Source: Nitzschia sp. pyKryTriq1
Taxonomy: Eukaryota; Bacillariophyta; Bacillariophyceae; Bacillariales; Bacillariaceae
NCBI GenBank assembly: GCA_956465555.1
Contig: OY101120.1
Coordinates: forward strand, 1,240,001 to 1,304,000
DNA length: 64,000 nt
Reading direction: 5' to 3'
Below, in pieces: positions 31,284 through 42,230 of this stretch (its first letter is position 1; each line of letters begins with the position of its first letter). The notes under the pieces were generated by a model that worked only from the letters and a program-made list of their open reading frames with translations, ran no database searches and was not told the DNA's origin. The position numbers and the translations under genes are program-made.

Positions 31284-33779
31284 ATGGCAATTTTCTCGTC
31301 AGTCCACACCAAGGGTGATGCAGACCCTTATCTATCCCATTCCAATTCTCCGAGTAGTGATAGCGAAAGAAAGCAGCCACCCTCGACTGTGTCTCCTGCG
31401 ACAGTGGCAAGCAAAGGAACTCCACTTTCCATGCTGAAGGCTCACGAGAGCGACACGCCTTACTCGGTTGCAGACACGGCAAACCGAAGCAGCGATGACG
31501 ATGATGATCCATCTTGGACCCCAGAACATGTAGGTCTATCTTGTCTTATCTTATCCTTGCGCTGATCACTGAAATGGAGATAACGAAACTCACCACATTT
31601 CTGTACGTCCACAGGATAAGAAACTAAAGACTCTCGTTTCGTCGAGAAAGAAAGTTTCAAAAAAGAAGGAGAACGAGGCGAACAACATCGACGCTGAAAT
31701 CGATTGGGAGAAAGTTGCTTCTTCAATGGGTCTACCTTCACGGACTGGGGATGGTTGCAAAGATAGATACGAATATCTGAAGACGTTTCAAGCTGGTAAA
31801 GGCCCATGGACCAGCGATGAAGACAAGAAGATCGCCCATTTGGTGAACAGCTTTGGTCAGTGTCCAAGTATCAAACCTTTTATGTTCTGCTCTTAGCTAG
31901 TGCTCACCCTCCTCACACATGTATCTGCTTTCTACTGATCTACAGGCCCGAAAAAATGGAGTCAAATCGCTGCAGAACTTCCCGGCAGAACGGGAAAACA
32001 GTGCCGAGAGCGCTGGCACAATCATTTGAATCCTGGGATCAACAAATCAAAGACTTGGTCGCCGGAAGAGGATCGACTGATTCTGGAAAGTCACATCAAA
32101 TTCGGAAACAAATGGGCCGAGATCGCACGCATGTTGCCAGGCCGCACGGATAACGCCATCAAAAACCACTGGAATTCATCCATGAAGAAGAAAATCGAAA
32201 AGTATTTACGATCAAAGAATCCTCATCCCAATGTCCCTGTCCGTGACTCGCAGGGAGTGTTTATTGTCGGAGATGACTTGGAGGGCTGCTTACAAGCAAC
32301 ACAGCAACCCTCGTGTCCTCCTAAGCAGACCAAAACCGATTCAAGCAAAAACCCTGGCCAGCTTCCTCATACATTTGTCGGACAGCCACTGGCGCCATAC
32401 GCAACACCTATGCATCCCTACTCGACGAAACGCTCCTTCGACGTGATGGGTAGTGCCATGTATTCCGGCATCAAATATTCGACCAAGAGGATTTGTTCCG
32501 AATCGCCAAAGGCGAACAAAACTGATCTCGAGGCATTGCAGAAATTCTTTCAAACGCTCCGTGGAGGATACGTCAACGGCATCTATCAATCTGCCTTGGA
32601 ACGGCGTCGACTTGCCGAGAAGACTGCCAGCGATGGTTGCACGGACGCACTTAATAATCTGAATCTGAGTCCCGAAGAAAGGGATCGCCTTCCAAAATTC
32701 TTCCGAAACAAGCTCTTAATTCCATATCAAGGGCAGCACCACGGAATGGCACACACAAATGCCCTTCCTTATGGCTATATGCAATGGTCACGACCCTCCC
32801 CTATGAGCAACGCCATGCCTGGTCCGATGTTTGCCCATACAAGTTTGAAGCCTTCCCCACTTTCGCGCACAAAAGACTTCGGTGCTACCCGTAAGTTTTT
32901 GATATTTGTTGAAACGTGATATGCATGCAGGGAGGATATGTCAACTTATTCTCACGCTTTTTTCGTTACTCCAACCATTTTGATCTCAGAACACGGTGCC
33001 TCGCCAGCTCCTCTTATGGAAACCCCAGGGAAAACCAGTAGGGCTTCCCAATTCGCCAGCCACATGACTCCTCTTGCTCCTACCCCCCTACAACGAGGTA
33101 ATGATGGTGTTTTCACGCCTTCGCTCTTTTATGGTGCTAGCGATTTCGGAACACCATCTTGGGGCGGAGATGACGCAAAGATGCTGCAAGAAGTTTTGTC
33201 TTCACGGCATCTTGGGGCTCATTCGACAGCAGTGACACCTGCAATCGTACGAGGGGCTTCTCTTCGATTGCCAGATCCTGCCGCATCGAGTACTCCCAGA
33301 GTCTTCTTCAAGGACCAGCTTACTGAGACATACAACTTCAAGAAGCCCTGCCATTCGCCGTTTGTGGTGAGTTTTTCGTTCCCTTTCTTTCGCTTCTGGA
33401 CCCAAAGAAACACATTTCAACTGACGTTACCTTGTTGCTTTCAGGAGACACCATATAGCGCGACAAAGACTACACCATCAAAGAACGAGACTGGAGTGGT
33501 GACAGGCTCTGGTCCTTCACGAAATAGACTATCAGCAGCATCAATGGAAGACCGAGGTAAGTTTTGAAGCCACGATGACCTGAGTCATTGTCTTTCCTGC
33601 ATTTCGTTGCCTAAGGATTCCCTTATTCGTATTCTTGAACAGAAATCCTCCTTTCCACAGCCATCCTAGCAACTCCAAAGAGTCCCAAGTACAGCAAAGT
33701 GGACATCGACCAATCCCTTCACCACATCGATGCTTGCATCAAGTCGCCTCTGGACTTTGGAAGCCCCAACATGAAATAA
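31284..33779 (+). CDS. Three-repeat MYB transcription factor (MYB3R / c-Myb type)
   Basis: Six exons by my reading: 31284-31529, 31615-31855, 31946-32890, 32990-33366, 33445-33556 and 33643-33779, giving 685 aa; every junction is GT-AG and in frame. R1 is degenerate (EIDWEKVASSMG, CKDRYEYLKTF, about residues 110-140). R2 is GPWTSDEDKKIAHLV joined across intron 2 to WSQIAAELPGRTGKQCRERW. R3 is TWSPEEDRLILESHIKFGNK with WAEIARMLPGRTDNAIKNHW, followed by a basic KKKIEKYL. The tail is Ser/Pro-rich with repeated P-x-TP sites (TPLAPTPLQ, TPKSPKYSK) that suit CDK phosphorylation. MYB3R factors control G2/M genes in plants and animals. Confidence 0.93.
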
Positions 33780-34315
33780 GAAAAGGCAAGATTGAAATCT
33801 TGTCTTGTAAAATACGTGTTCGAAAACATTTGAATGAAGATGCCAACTTGTACTTTATCCTACAGGTTTGGAAGCTGTAGTATAGTAGAACGGTATGTCT
33901 TGGGGCAATAAGTTCAAATAAAACTTTCGCCAAAGATTCAAGTGTTCCTGAGGTCTTTTGTTACCTGGCAATCAGTACCTGTATACTTCGTAGATCTGGA
34001 AGTCTTCGCCGACGATGATTCTCCTTGCTACCTGTAGTAGTAGTCGAGAAAACAAACTATGAGGAAGCCACATATTGCTCTACTATAGACACCGTGTCTC
34101 CGCGGTACATGCAGTAAGATGGCCACTTCTGAAATTTCTACACCCGAGAACTTCTAGCATTCCAAAGGCAATCCTCGAATGTGCGTTCCGGGTAATATGC
34201 GTCCTGATTGAAAAGGTAATACAAGTCCTGATTGAAAAACTCTGGAGAACTCTAGGGAGAGGTGTAGCTGGTGAGAGGCTGGCTCATCACGGAACTTTCA
34301 TTGACTTTTTCTAAT
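33780..34315. other. Intergenic between convergent MYB and uL15 genes
   Basis: 536 bases with no gene. A 13-base unit TCCTGATTGAAAA occurs twice near 34200 and 34227. Otherwise nothing notable. Confidence 0.4.
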
Positions 34316-34756
34316 TTAAGCTGTAAGCAAGCAAGCACCTCCAGCAGCCTTGATCTTCTGCTCTGCTAGTTTGGAGAAGAATTTCGCCTTGACAATCACC
34401 GGTACGTTAATTTGTCCATTTCCCAACAGCTTGAAATATCCAAGCTTTACAAGATCGATAACAGGAGCCTTTCCACCACCGTTCTTGGCCGCTTCATACG
34501 TGCCTTCACCAGCAGCATTGAAGATCTTATCAATGTTGATTGTGGGGCAGAAGGTTCGGTTTTTCAGCACGTGAAAGTGACGCATACCAACCTTACCGAA
34601 GTAACCAGGGTGGTACTTATCCATCAAAATTCGGTGATGGTGTTGACCTCCAGCATTACCTCGACCACCTGGATGCTTTCTGTGCTTTCCAATACGACCG
34701 TGACCAGAGGAGACGTGTCCTCGCTTCTTTCGGGCTTTATGTTCTCGCGTAGGCAT
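34316..34756 (-). CDS. RPL27A: 60S ribosomal protein L27a (uL15)
   Basis: Single exon, 146 aa, the standard eukaryotic length. The conserved N-terminal basic loop [20 protein letters not shown] and the core [20 protein letters not shown] are intact. The C-terminus carries [36 protein letters not shown] and AAGGACLL, which pack against 28S rRNA in known ribosomes. It is a structural protein of the large cytosolic subunit. There is no intron in the coding part. Confidence 0.97.
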   Translation of the reverse strand: MPTREHKARKKRGHVSSGHGRIGKHRKHPGGRGNAGGQHHHRILMDKYHPGYFGKVGMRHFHVLKNRTFCPTINIDKIFNAAGEGTYEAAKNGGGKAPVIDLVKLGYFKLLGNGQINVPVIVKAKFFSKLAEQKIKAAGGACLLTA

Positions 34757-35975
34757 GTTGAATCTGAGCGAGCAAGTAGTAGACGGTTATGGTGAGTATC
34801 AGGTAGGTATTGGAATGCGGGCGAGTTTTCCACTACAATCAGATCAGGCAATTCCACCATCTCCGAGAATATCTAACTACACACTACGCTCAATGCCATA
34901 ATTTCTCCAGCGGTCGTTGCCAGAGTCGAATATCCTGTAACTCGCTTTCCCTTACCTTCTTTTCAAGAACGAAACAAAAGTTGTATTGCAACACGAAGAG
35001 ATGTCGTTGGGTGTTGGGAGCCCGCCGCCATCGGCAAGCGACGAGCGAGGAAGCACCCGCAAAGAGAGGAGCATGCATTCTCGTACTGTACTTGTAGCCG
35101 AAGAAGGGCACGCCGCGCCGCGGAGATGAAGGTTTCGGAATAATAGTAAGCGGGAAGAGGTATCATGATAGGTAATGAGCTTATTCTATCAGTAAAGGCG
35201 GTGCCTGCGCCCGAAAAACTGTCTGTTCGTATGTACAGGTACGGTACCGGTACCGCCGGGGTACCTGGTACCTGGTACAGTGTGGTGCCGTACTTACTTG
35301 TACGGTACCTGGTACTGTACTGTACTCGGGCGGGGGGAGAATCTCATCTCTACCCACGCTGTAGAGTGCAAGTACCGTATGTACATGTACTGTATCATAC
35401 CGGTACCGCTGGTACGGTACGACAGGGGGGGGGGTACATACCAGGTACGGTACCTGTTACCCCCGGTAGCGAGCAGACACCCACACCCTATTACAGTACC
35501 CCACGTTAGTAATCTAACGGTACTGTTCGTACAGTACAGTACCGCCAGAAATCCTCTTTGCGACGCGCGACGTCACGATGGATCAGATCCCATCACTCCT
35601 CTCGCGGGGGCGCGGAGACGACCGTCCACACAGCCGGTACCGGTACACAGTACTGGTACCGTACAGGTATGTACGTAGATTGACTACCTACTGGTCAGTG
35701 GTGGGAGGCCCCCGAGACGGGAAGTGATGTGAGAGATGATTTCATTGGTGATCCCTCCCATCCACCTCGGCGCCATCCGACGACCGACGACATCCGACCA
35801 TCGATCAGCGCCAAAACGAAATCTGCACCATCTGTTAGACTATTCGAATCTCCTCTCTGTAGACTCTAGAGAGAGCCCAGAGACGAGCAAAAGTAACGAC
35901 TCATCAGCTCGATCACGCAAACTATTTGTGTTTCGAAACGATATATTCACAGCAGTTGCCTAACTTCAGAAGAAA
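34757..35975. other. 1.2 kb divergent intergenic region dominated by GTAC repeats
   Basis: No supported gene. Short open frames in the middle arise from the repeat. The region serves the uL15 promoter on one side and the PRPP synthetase promoter on the other. Confidence 0.5.
35231..35685. repeat. Dense GTAC/GGTACC repeat block
   Basis: About 450 bases packed with GGTACC, ACCGGTAC, GTACCTGGTAC and GTACTGTAC units in both orientations, interrupted by G runs near 35330 and 35425. It is the densest copy of the dispersed family in this window. Confidence 0.85.
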
Positions 35976-37695
35976 ATGAAATCAACACTGTTGTTGTCGA
36001 GAAGGATCCTTCTCAGCGGAAGGGTGAGTCGTCGGTTGAGTGTGCCAATGCTTACTGACTGACTGTAGATGCATTCAATGACAAAAGTCGCATCCAATTA
36101 TTGGCTACCAAGTGACGCCGACGAAACTCCGATGCTCGCTCTCTCACTCACTCACTCACTCACTCTGTTTTCAGCTCTCAAGCAGGAAAGCATTTTCCTC
36201 CAAGGCATTGCAGCCTGCTGCATTTTCGTCATGGCAGCAGGACAGCGGATCACATTACACAAATACAATGGCAGTCGCTGTTGCCGCTGGAAGCATTTTC
36301 CTTGGGGCTGGCAGCGTTGCGTATTGCGAAATGCCCCGAAAAAACGGCCATGTGAAGAATCCAGAAGCTTTCCCTACTCTTGATGATGAAGATGATGATG
36401 AAGACGTGGGCGACTCACCTGTAGCTACAGAAAGGCCCAAGGATCCCATGACTCCATACGCAAAGTTCGCGGCCAAGCGAGAAATGGAGGAAGAAAACAA
36501 TGTGGAGACCTCGGCCCAGGCTACAAGCCCAGCAAAAGAAAAAACTGAAGAAGCACCTGGTGATGTCCTCCCAAAAAAATACATCAGTGACATGACCGTT
36601 GAGGAACTTCGGATCGAAGAGGCAACAAGAAAAGCGAAACAGCACTCAGGAGGTATTAAGGTTTTCAGTGGCAACGGTAATTTGGCACTCTCGCTAGAGA
36701 TTGCTCGTAGTTTGGGGATTAACTTGGGGAAAGCGACCGTGGCACGTTTTGCCGACGGAGAATGTAATGTCGTGATCAACGAGAATGTGCGAGGAAAGGA
36801 TTGTTACGTGATTCAGCCCACTTGCCCGCCAGTGAACGACAACATGATGGAATTGCTTCTTATGGTGTCGACTCTTCGACGTGCCAGTGCGAGAAGAATC
36901 ACTGTCGTCATTCCATATTACGGATACGCGAGACAAGATCGCAAAATGCAGGTAAGTTGTGTCATTTGTTCAATCCAAATCATTGGTTTTGTTGTCGGAG
37001 TTTGTCTCGTCTCACATTTTGGTGCATTGGTTCAGGCACGTGTCCCTATCTCGGCTGCGGATGTTGCGCGACTGATGGAGGCTATGGGTATCGACCGTGT
37101 GATTGCTGTCGATTTGCATTGCGGGCAAATCCAAGGTTTCTTTGGTCCTCGTGTACCCGTGGACAATCTCGATGGCGGAATTGTCGGACTCGACTATTTT
37201 GGCGGCAAGGACTTGCACAACCCTGTGATCGTTAGTCCTGATGCCGGTGGAGTTTACCGAGCGAAGAAATTCAAGGAAGGTCTTGCACACAAATATGACA
37301 TGAAGGACGTTGGTTTAGCCATGATTGTCAAACAAAGAGCTCGGGCCGGTATTGTCGATCAAATGGATCTTGTGGGTGACGTGACGAATTGCGATTGTAT
37401 CCTAGTCGATGACATGATCGACACGGCTGGAACGCTTTGCAAAGCGGCCGATGTTCTGGTTGCCAATGGCGCTCGTCGGGTTTTTGCTTTTGCAAGCCAT
37501 GGACTTTTGAGTGGTCCAGGAAATGAGCGCATTGCAAACTCGGCAATGGAAGAAGTTGTCATTTTGAACACGATCCCAACATCGCCACAGCGGCTTGCGA
37601 ACGACAAACTTACTGAACTGAGTGTCGCCCCACTCCTTGCTCAAGCTATCTTCAATATCCACGCCAAGAAGAGTATCTCGGCCTTGTTTAAGTAG
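35976..37695 (+). CDS. PRPS: Ribose-phosphate pyrophosphokinase (PRPP synthetase), mitochondrion-type N-terminus
   Basis: Three exons: 35976-36023, 36175-36951 and 37036-37695, giving 494 aa. Exon 1 encodes 16 residues (MKSTLLLSRRILLSGR), which with LSSRKAFSSKA form an Arg/Ser-rich mitochondrial presequence. A hydrophobic segment MAVAVAAGSIFLGAGSVAYC (about 49-68) may anchor the protein. After an acidic linker the class I enzyme starts near 175. The ATP loop has RQDRK, the Mg/ribose-5-phosphate region DLHCGQIQGFF, the SPDAGG loop, the catalytic KQR and the PRPP loop CILVDDMIDTAGT. The reaction is ATP + ribose-5-phosphate to PRPP + AMP, feeding purine, pyrimidine, His, Trp and NAD synthesis. 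Intron 2 is 84 bases, in phase and without a stop. Intron 1 ends in a CTCA repeat. Confidence 0.93.
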
Positions 37696-37967
37696 ACCAG
37701 CTTTGGTGCTAGGTATTCACCTCACATTCAGTGAAGCCCTTCCTGCGGTAGTTCAAGTCATAGGCAACAACTGTGCACAATGCTCCAGTACATGTTAATG
37801 TTACAGGTCTGTTAGTGCCTTTAAAGACATATTTCGTACAATACGATCACAGTACTAGTACGCGGCGATACGAGTACTGGCATCGCACCCATACAGAAAT
37901 CGAAAGTTGAAAAAGTCGTACGTTTTACGTTCAATAGAGTAGTAGTATTAGTAGTAGAGAGGAGTAG

Positions 37968-38276
37968 ATGATAGTCTACGAGGAAGAAGAATCGTCATCA
38001 ATAGAACGGAGCCAACAAAGATCGGATGGCAAACAAGACCCCTTTCTGGCTCAACCACTGTGGTGGGTGTTCAAAAAGTAGAAACGTTAAGGGGTGCGAA
38101 CAATATCCTAATGTACTAACTGCAAGATCTTCGATTTTGACGACGATGACGTCCGTCCTGATCGAAAAGTTCGTCAACAAACCAAGGAGACCTGGAAAAA
38201 TAGAATGTTCATTGTTCATCGGCTTGTGATGGACTTGACTCCATTGTATCGATCACTGAAGAATCGATATCCATAG
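37968..38276 (+). CDS. Small spliced protein of unknown function (82 aa)
   Basis: Proposed exons 37968-38066 and 38127-38276, joined across a 60-base GT-AG intron containing TACTAAC close to its 3' end. The product begins MIVYEEEESSSIERSQQ, runs through QPLWWIFDFDDDDV and ends in an Arg/Lys-rich helix (TKETWKNRMFIVHRLVMDL) closing LKNRYP. I recognise no family. Both exons read as ordinary protein and the phase matches, but the intron is very short and its branch site unusually close to the AG. The stop is 34 bases before the next start codon, so exon 2 could instead belong to the 5' UTR of the SDR gene. Confidence 0.38.
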
Positions 38277-38310
38277 AGACCTGTGCAAGATCCAAGCCTC
38301 TCATTTCAAT

Positions 38311-39771
38311 ATGCCGAGATTTTCAAGCGTGACGTTGGCGAAGGTGTGGCTCTTTCTCGCACTTTCTTTGGCGGGTGCTTTTGAAGCCACGACTTTCCCG
38401 CGTCGAACAAGATACGCTAGTGCACTTGGCTCTCTGGCTGATGGTCTCGAGCCAACAATCGATCGAAGGGGTGCATTGTGTACTAGCGCTGCGACCCTGC
38501 TGTCGCTCCTTCTTGGGCCACAGTCGAGTTCGGCATTGGAACCTCAGACAATTTTGATCACAGGGTCAAACTCTGGAATCGGCTTCGAAGCCTCCAAGAT
38601 GCTTGCAGAAAGAGGACACACCGTCATCCTGGGATGCCGTACTCTAGAAAAGGCTGCAAACGCAGTCGAAAGAATCCGGTCCGAAGTTCCTTCATTGGGA
38701 ACTTTGGTGCCTGCGGAGTGCAACCTCGCCAGTCTTGACTCGATAAAGTCCTTTGTCCAGGACCTGAAAGTCAATCAACTGGATGTTGTCTGTTTAAATG
38801 CCGGGCTTTGTTTGAACGTTAATGATAAAGATATCCAGAGAACTTCCGATGGATTTGAGCTAACAGGTGAGAATCATTCTTCTCGTTTCTGCCTTTTCGA
38901 CAGGTTTTTGACTAACATTGAAATTTGAATAGTTGGGACGAACCATCTCGGGCATTTCTACCTCAATCATCTACTACTACCCAAAGTCAACCCAAGAAAT
39001 GGTCGTATTGTGGTCACAGCGTCGAGTGTGCATGATCCAGAAAGCCCTGGAGGAAAGCAAGGAAAAACAGCTACACTTGGAGACCTGAAAGGTTTTGAGA
39101 GAGACGGCAAGAGCTTTGAAATGGTGGATGGCGAGGCGTATGACGGCGACAAGGCATACAAAGATAGCAAGGTACGGGAAAGTTCCATTAATGTGGCGTG
39201 ATGTGCTGGCTCCTCGTTCAAAATTGACTAACGGAAATTCCCTGGCAGCTTTGCAATGTCTTGTTCACTCGCGAACTTCAACGACGGCTGGAACTAAATG
39301 ATTCCACCAAGAATATTATTGCCAATTGCTTCAGTCCCGGACTCATTACTTCGTCGGGCTTCTTTCGCTACCAAAGTCCCTTCTTCTCAAAGGTATGCAA
39401 TCTTCAACCTATTCCACGGGATCGGTTGGGAGGGTGGTTGCTCGTTCCTCTAGGAAATCTTTCTTGTTTCTCACCGCCGAATCGAATCTCTACCGACAAA
39501 TTTCAACTTGATCCAGGCCTTTGGCTTCATTGCAGAGACGGTAGCTAGGGTGGCGGAAACGCCAAAATGGGGTGGTGGTTGCCTGGCGTACATGACAACC
39601 ATTGACTCCAGAGGTGAATTCTGGACCAGCGACCCGGGGTCATCCAAGTATGGAGACGCCGCGTATGGTCGGGAGTTCACAATCTCTCCGATCAGCAAAG
39701 AAGCAACGGACGATGCAAAGGCAAAGAAGCTTTGGGAGTTGAGCGAAAAACTTGTTGGTATCTCAACATAA
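38311..39771 (+). CDS. Plastid-targeted short-chain dehydrogenase, protochlorophyllide-reductase-like
   Basis: Four exons: 38311-38866, 38933-39171, 39249-39392 and 39517-39771, giving 397 aa, typical of light-dependent POR. Residues 1-24 are a signal peptide ending AGA-F, the diatom plastid site. A Tat-like stretch follows: twin Arg (DRRGA), a hydrophobic core and SSSALE. The SDR fold begins with TGSNSGIG (NADPH loop), then CLNAGL and NHLGHFYLN. The catalytic motif is AYKDSK with the POR-like context KLCNVLFTRELQRR. The Cys found in the YPGC region of true PORs is replaced (FSPGLI). A POR paralogue or another plastid SDR acting on a pigment-like substrate is the best guess. It is tail to tail with PCIF1, with four bases between the stops. 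Confidence 0.85.
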
Positions 39772-39775
39772 GTGT

Positions 39776-41374
39776 TTAGTCATTGCCGAACGATTTTTTC
39801 CTTTTGTTCAATTCTTGCTCGTGCTGGCTGGTAAATGCTGCTCTGATCCTTTCCTCCAATGCCTTTTCATCCAACTTCCTTTGTTGATCCTTCTGGCTTT
39901 GTAAGATGATAACACTCGTATCGTATGAGCTTTGCTTGTAGCGCGTTGATCGCAAGTGCTGCGCCCCTTCCACGTAACCGTGGTCGCGAGCTGCGAGCTG
40001 AATGTGCAGGCGACAAAACTCATTCTGCACCATACGCTGGAACGAGTCGTCTGCAGCCTTTTGTACGACCCTTTTTTTGCTAGAACCGGCCGTAGGAACA
40101 ACAATTACAAAGGTCAATGGGGCACCCAACCGATCGGCCTTTTCCAGCTGGTCAATGATATGGTCACACATCTTCGACATTACGCCCGGTGAAAAGGGTG
40201 GGTTGGCCTCACAGTAGCAGCCTTCTTTGCGAACAAACGACTTTTCCAGAAAACTTCCGATGGACCCAAAGTGCCAGTCCAAATCGGGATACGCTGACCC
40301 AAAAACTGAAAGACAAACGTTGAATGGAGACGCAAACCCTTCCACCCATGGCCCTGCCCACTCTTCACGTAGCACTTCAAAGACTTTTTCGTTGATAGCC
40401 CCTTGCATCCCACCACCTCGAAGATCCTGAAGAAGCTGACCTCCCGACATGGATGAATACCTAAGCATCAAGGCAACCACCAAAACATGAAAGGTTCGCA
40501 ACACTTTCTTGGATCCCTCGTCGAGTTTGGTATCACTTTTACGGTGAACCCGAAAGAATCGTTCTTTTAGCTTTTCGTAATGAGTTTTATTCAAAGAAAA
40601 GCAGAAAGGTTTCTTCCACCGTTTTCGCTCATAGATGAGTGTAAACGTTGTTCCATTGTCTTCCAAGTCCATTCGATCCCCTCTTTTCAAAGGTGAAGTA
40701 TGCTGTAGTCTTTCTGCTTTTGAAGCTAATTCTTGACCAGCCACGTTGATTTTTCGACAAAGCTCTGCGACAACTTCTTCCGCCTTTTGCCGATTGATAC
40801 CATGCTGCACTAGTTCCTCCTCCAGTCGATGGCAAGCTAAGGAGGACGAAGGCTTCAACCACATCGGCAAAATGGGATCCCGAGACTTGACGTCTTCTAA
40901 CCTGGCATCCAACAAGAACCTTTCGAAAACTGGCATTCGGATGTCATCTCCCTGTGCCAAAACGAATTTTGACAATTCTTGCATTTGAAAGTGCCTTGCG
41001 AGTTCCTCATCAATACTTGGCAAGAGACCGGGTGAAGAATAGTTTCCACTTTGTATCCAGGCCATCAGTGAGCGGTTCCAGGATTCCACCTGGTCTGTGT
41101 CCACTTGTTCATCTTCCCATCTGACAGCTGCTGTTTTTTCTGTGAATGTGGATGTACCAATATTTTGCTCTTCGTCTTGGCCTTGCTGGAAATCCGTTTT
41201 CTCCACGCTGGGTTCTTTCCGTTCAAATTCTGCCATGCAAGCCGCCAACGAATCATCATTCATCACATCGTGAGCCCCATTGCCTTCGAATCCTGTCAGA
41301 TTGCAGGTGTGCGAGTTCGCCAACGACAGAACGTTGTCCACTACTACTTTTCTTCGTTTCTTGTTTTTGGGCAT
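39776..41374 (-). CDS. PCIF1: PCIF1-type cap-specific adenosine N6-methyltransferase
   Basis: Single exon, 532 aa starting at MPKNKKRRK, a likely nuclear signal. The open frame runs 61 codons further upstream, but that part is not protein-like. The C-terminal half matches the PCIF1 catalytic domain: ASPFNVCLSVFGSAYPDLDW, then HFGSIGSF, then the catalytic EANPPFSPGVM (NPPF at about 391-394), then FVIVVPTAGS. The NPPF tetrad is that of N6-adenine methyltransferases. The helical region at 190-330 corresponds to the PCIF1 helical domain. I see no N-terminal WW domain, which human PCIF1 uses to bind RNA polymerase II. In vertebrates the enzyme makes m6Am next to the mRNA cap. Confidence 0.82.
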   Translation of the reverse strand: MPKNKKRRKVVVDNVLSLANSHTCNLTGFEGNGAHDVMNDDSLAACMAEFERKEPSVEKTDFQQGQDEEQNIGTSTFTEKTAAVRWEDEQVDTDQVESWNRSLMAWIQSGNYSSPGLLPSIDEELARHFQMQELSKFVLAQGDDIRMPVFERFLLDARLEDVKSRDPILPMWLKPSSSLACHRLEEELVQHGINRQKAEEVVAELCRKINVAGQELASKAERLQHTSPLKRGDRMDLEDNGTTFTLIYERKRWKKPFCFSLNKTHYEKLKERFFRVHRKSDTKLDEGSKKVLRTFHVLVVALMLRYSSMSGGQLLQDLRGGGMQGAINEKVFEVLREEWAGPWVEGFASPFNVCLSVFGSAYPDLDWHFGSIGSFLEKSFVRKEGCYCEANPPFSPGVMSKMCDHIIDQLEKADRLGAPLTFVIVVPTAGSSKKRVVQKAADDSFQRMVQNEFCRLHIQLAARDHGYVEGAQHLRSTRYKQSSYDTSVIILQSQKDQQRKLDEKALEERIRAAFTSQHEQELNKRKKSFGND

Positions 41375-42230
41375 GCTGCTACTGTCTATTCTGTACAATA
41401 TAAAAGTACTCGTATGGATGATGTTGAAAGTCGCAATCTTTAAGTGTCTCCGACCTCCAACAAATTCAAAATAACTCTGGTTAACAATAAAAAGAAAATG
41501 GACGCTGCTCGAATTAAGCTCGAAATAATAATCAATGGATCGAAGGCAAGTATCCATACCGGTACCGTACTGTAGTGGTAGTGTACTCGTACTGTACGGT
41601 ACACGTACTGGTACTTGTGCTGAAGAAGATCATCCTCCTCCTCATCATCATCATCATCGCCCAGCTAGCGCTTTGCCCTCACCACCGACCACTCAACTGG
41701 GGGGTAAAGTGCAACATTTTTATACTTTTACGGGCGGTGGGCTTGCCCCCTTTGCCTCGATTGCTGACGTCAATCGTCAATCGTGTGTTATTTTTCATAA
41801 CGCATCAATAACGTGCGTTTCATGCTCCGCGCGCGCTGCACCACCTGCAGAAAACAGAACACAGGAAAATAAAACAAGACGCAAAACCCAACGGAGATAT
41901 GTAATGCGTACTGTATACTGTACGATAAAAGCAACAATCGACGATGGCCTCGTGCCCTTCTTCTGAACTCTACGCGTACTCCTACTCCTACTCCTACTAC
42001 TCGTAATCTCCTCCTTCCTAGTCTAGTTTACTGTACACTCCTCGTGTTGGTGTGCATTGCAATTCAACCATACCGGTACTATTCTATCCCTCTCTGGTAT
42101 CTGCGGAAAGAAATTGACGAAAGCATTGAAAACCGGTTGATCTCCTTCTGTTCCGAAAAAAGTACAGTAAAAGGAACACTCGCTCAAGTTTCCTTCTTGC
42201 ATTGATCAAATATTTACTTATTTTCCCATC
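41375..42230. promoter_or_regulatory. Divergent intergenic region, PCIF1 and MATE genes
   Basis: About 850 bases with no gene. A GTAC block lies at 41559-41622, a CCTCATCATCAT run near 41635-41660 and CTACTCCTACTCCTACTC near 41975-42000. Nothing else recognised. Confidence 0.45.

Noticed and set aside
35165-35678. Two overlapping open frames of 114 and 132 codons
   Set aside because: They are translations of the GTAC repeat block (runs of Tyr, Val, Pro, Gly, Thr) and stop where it ends.
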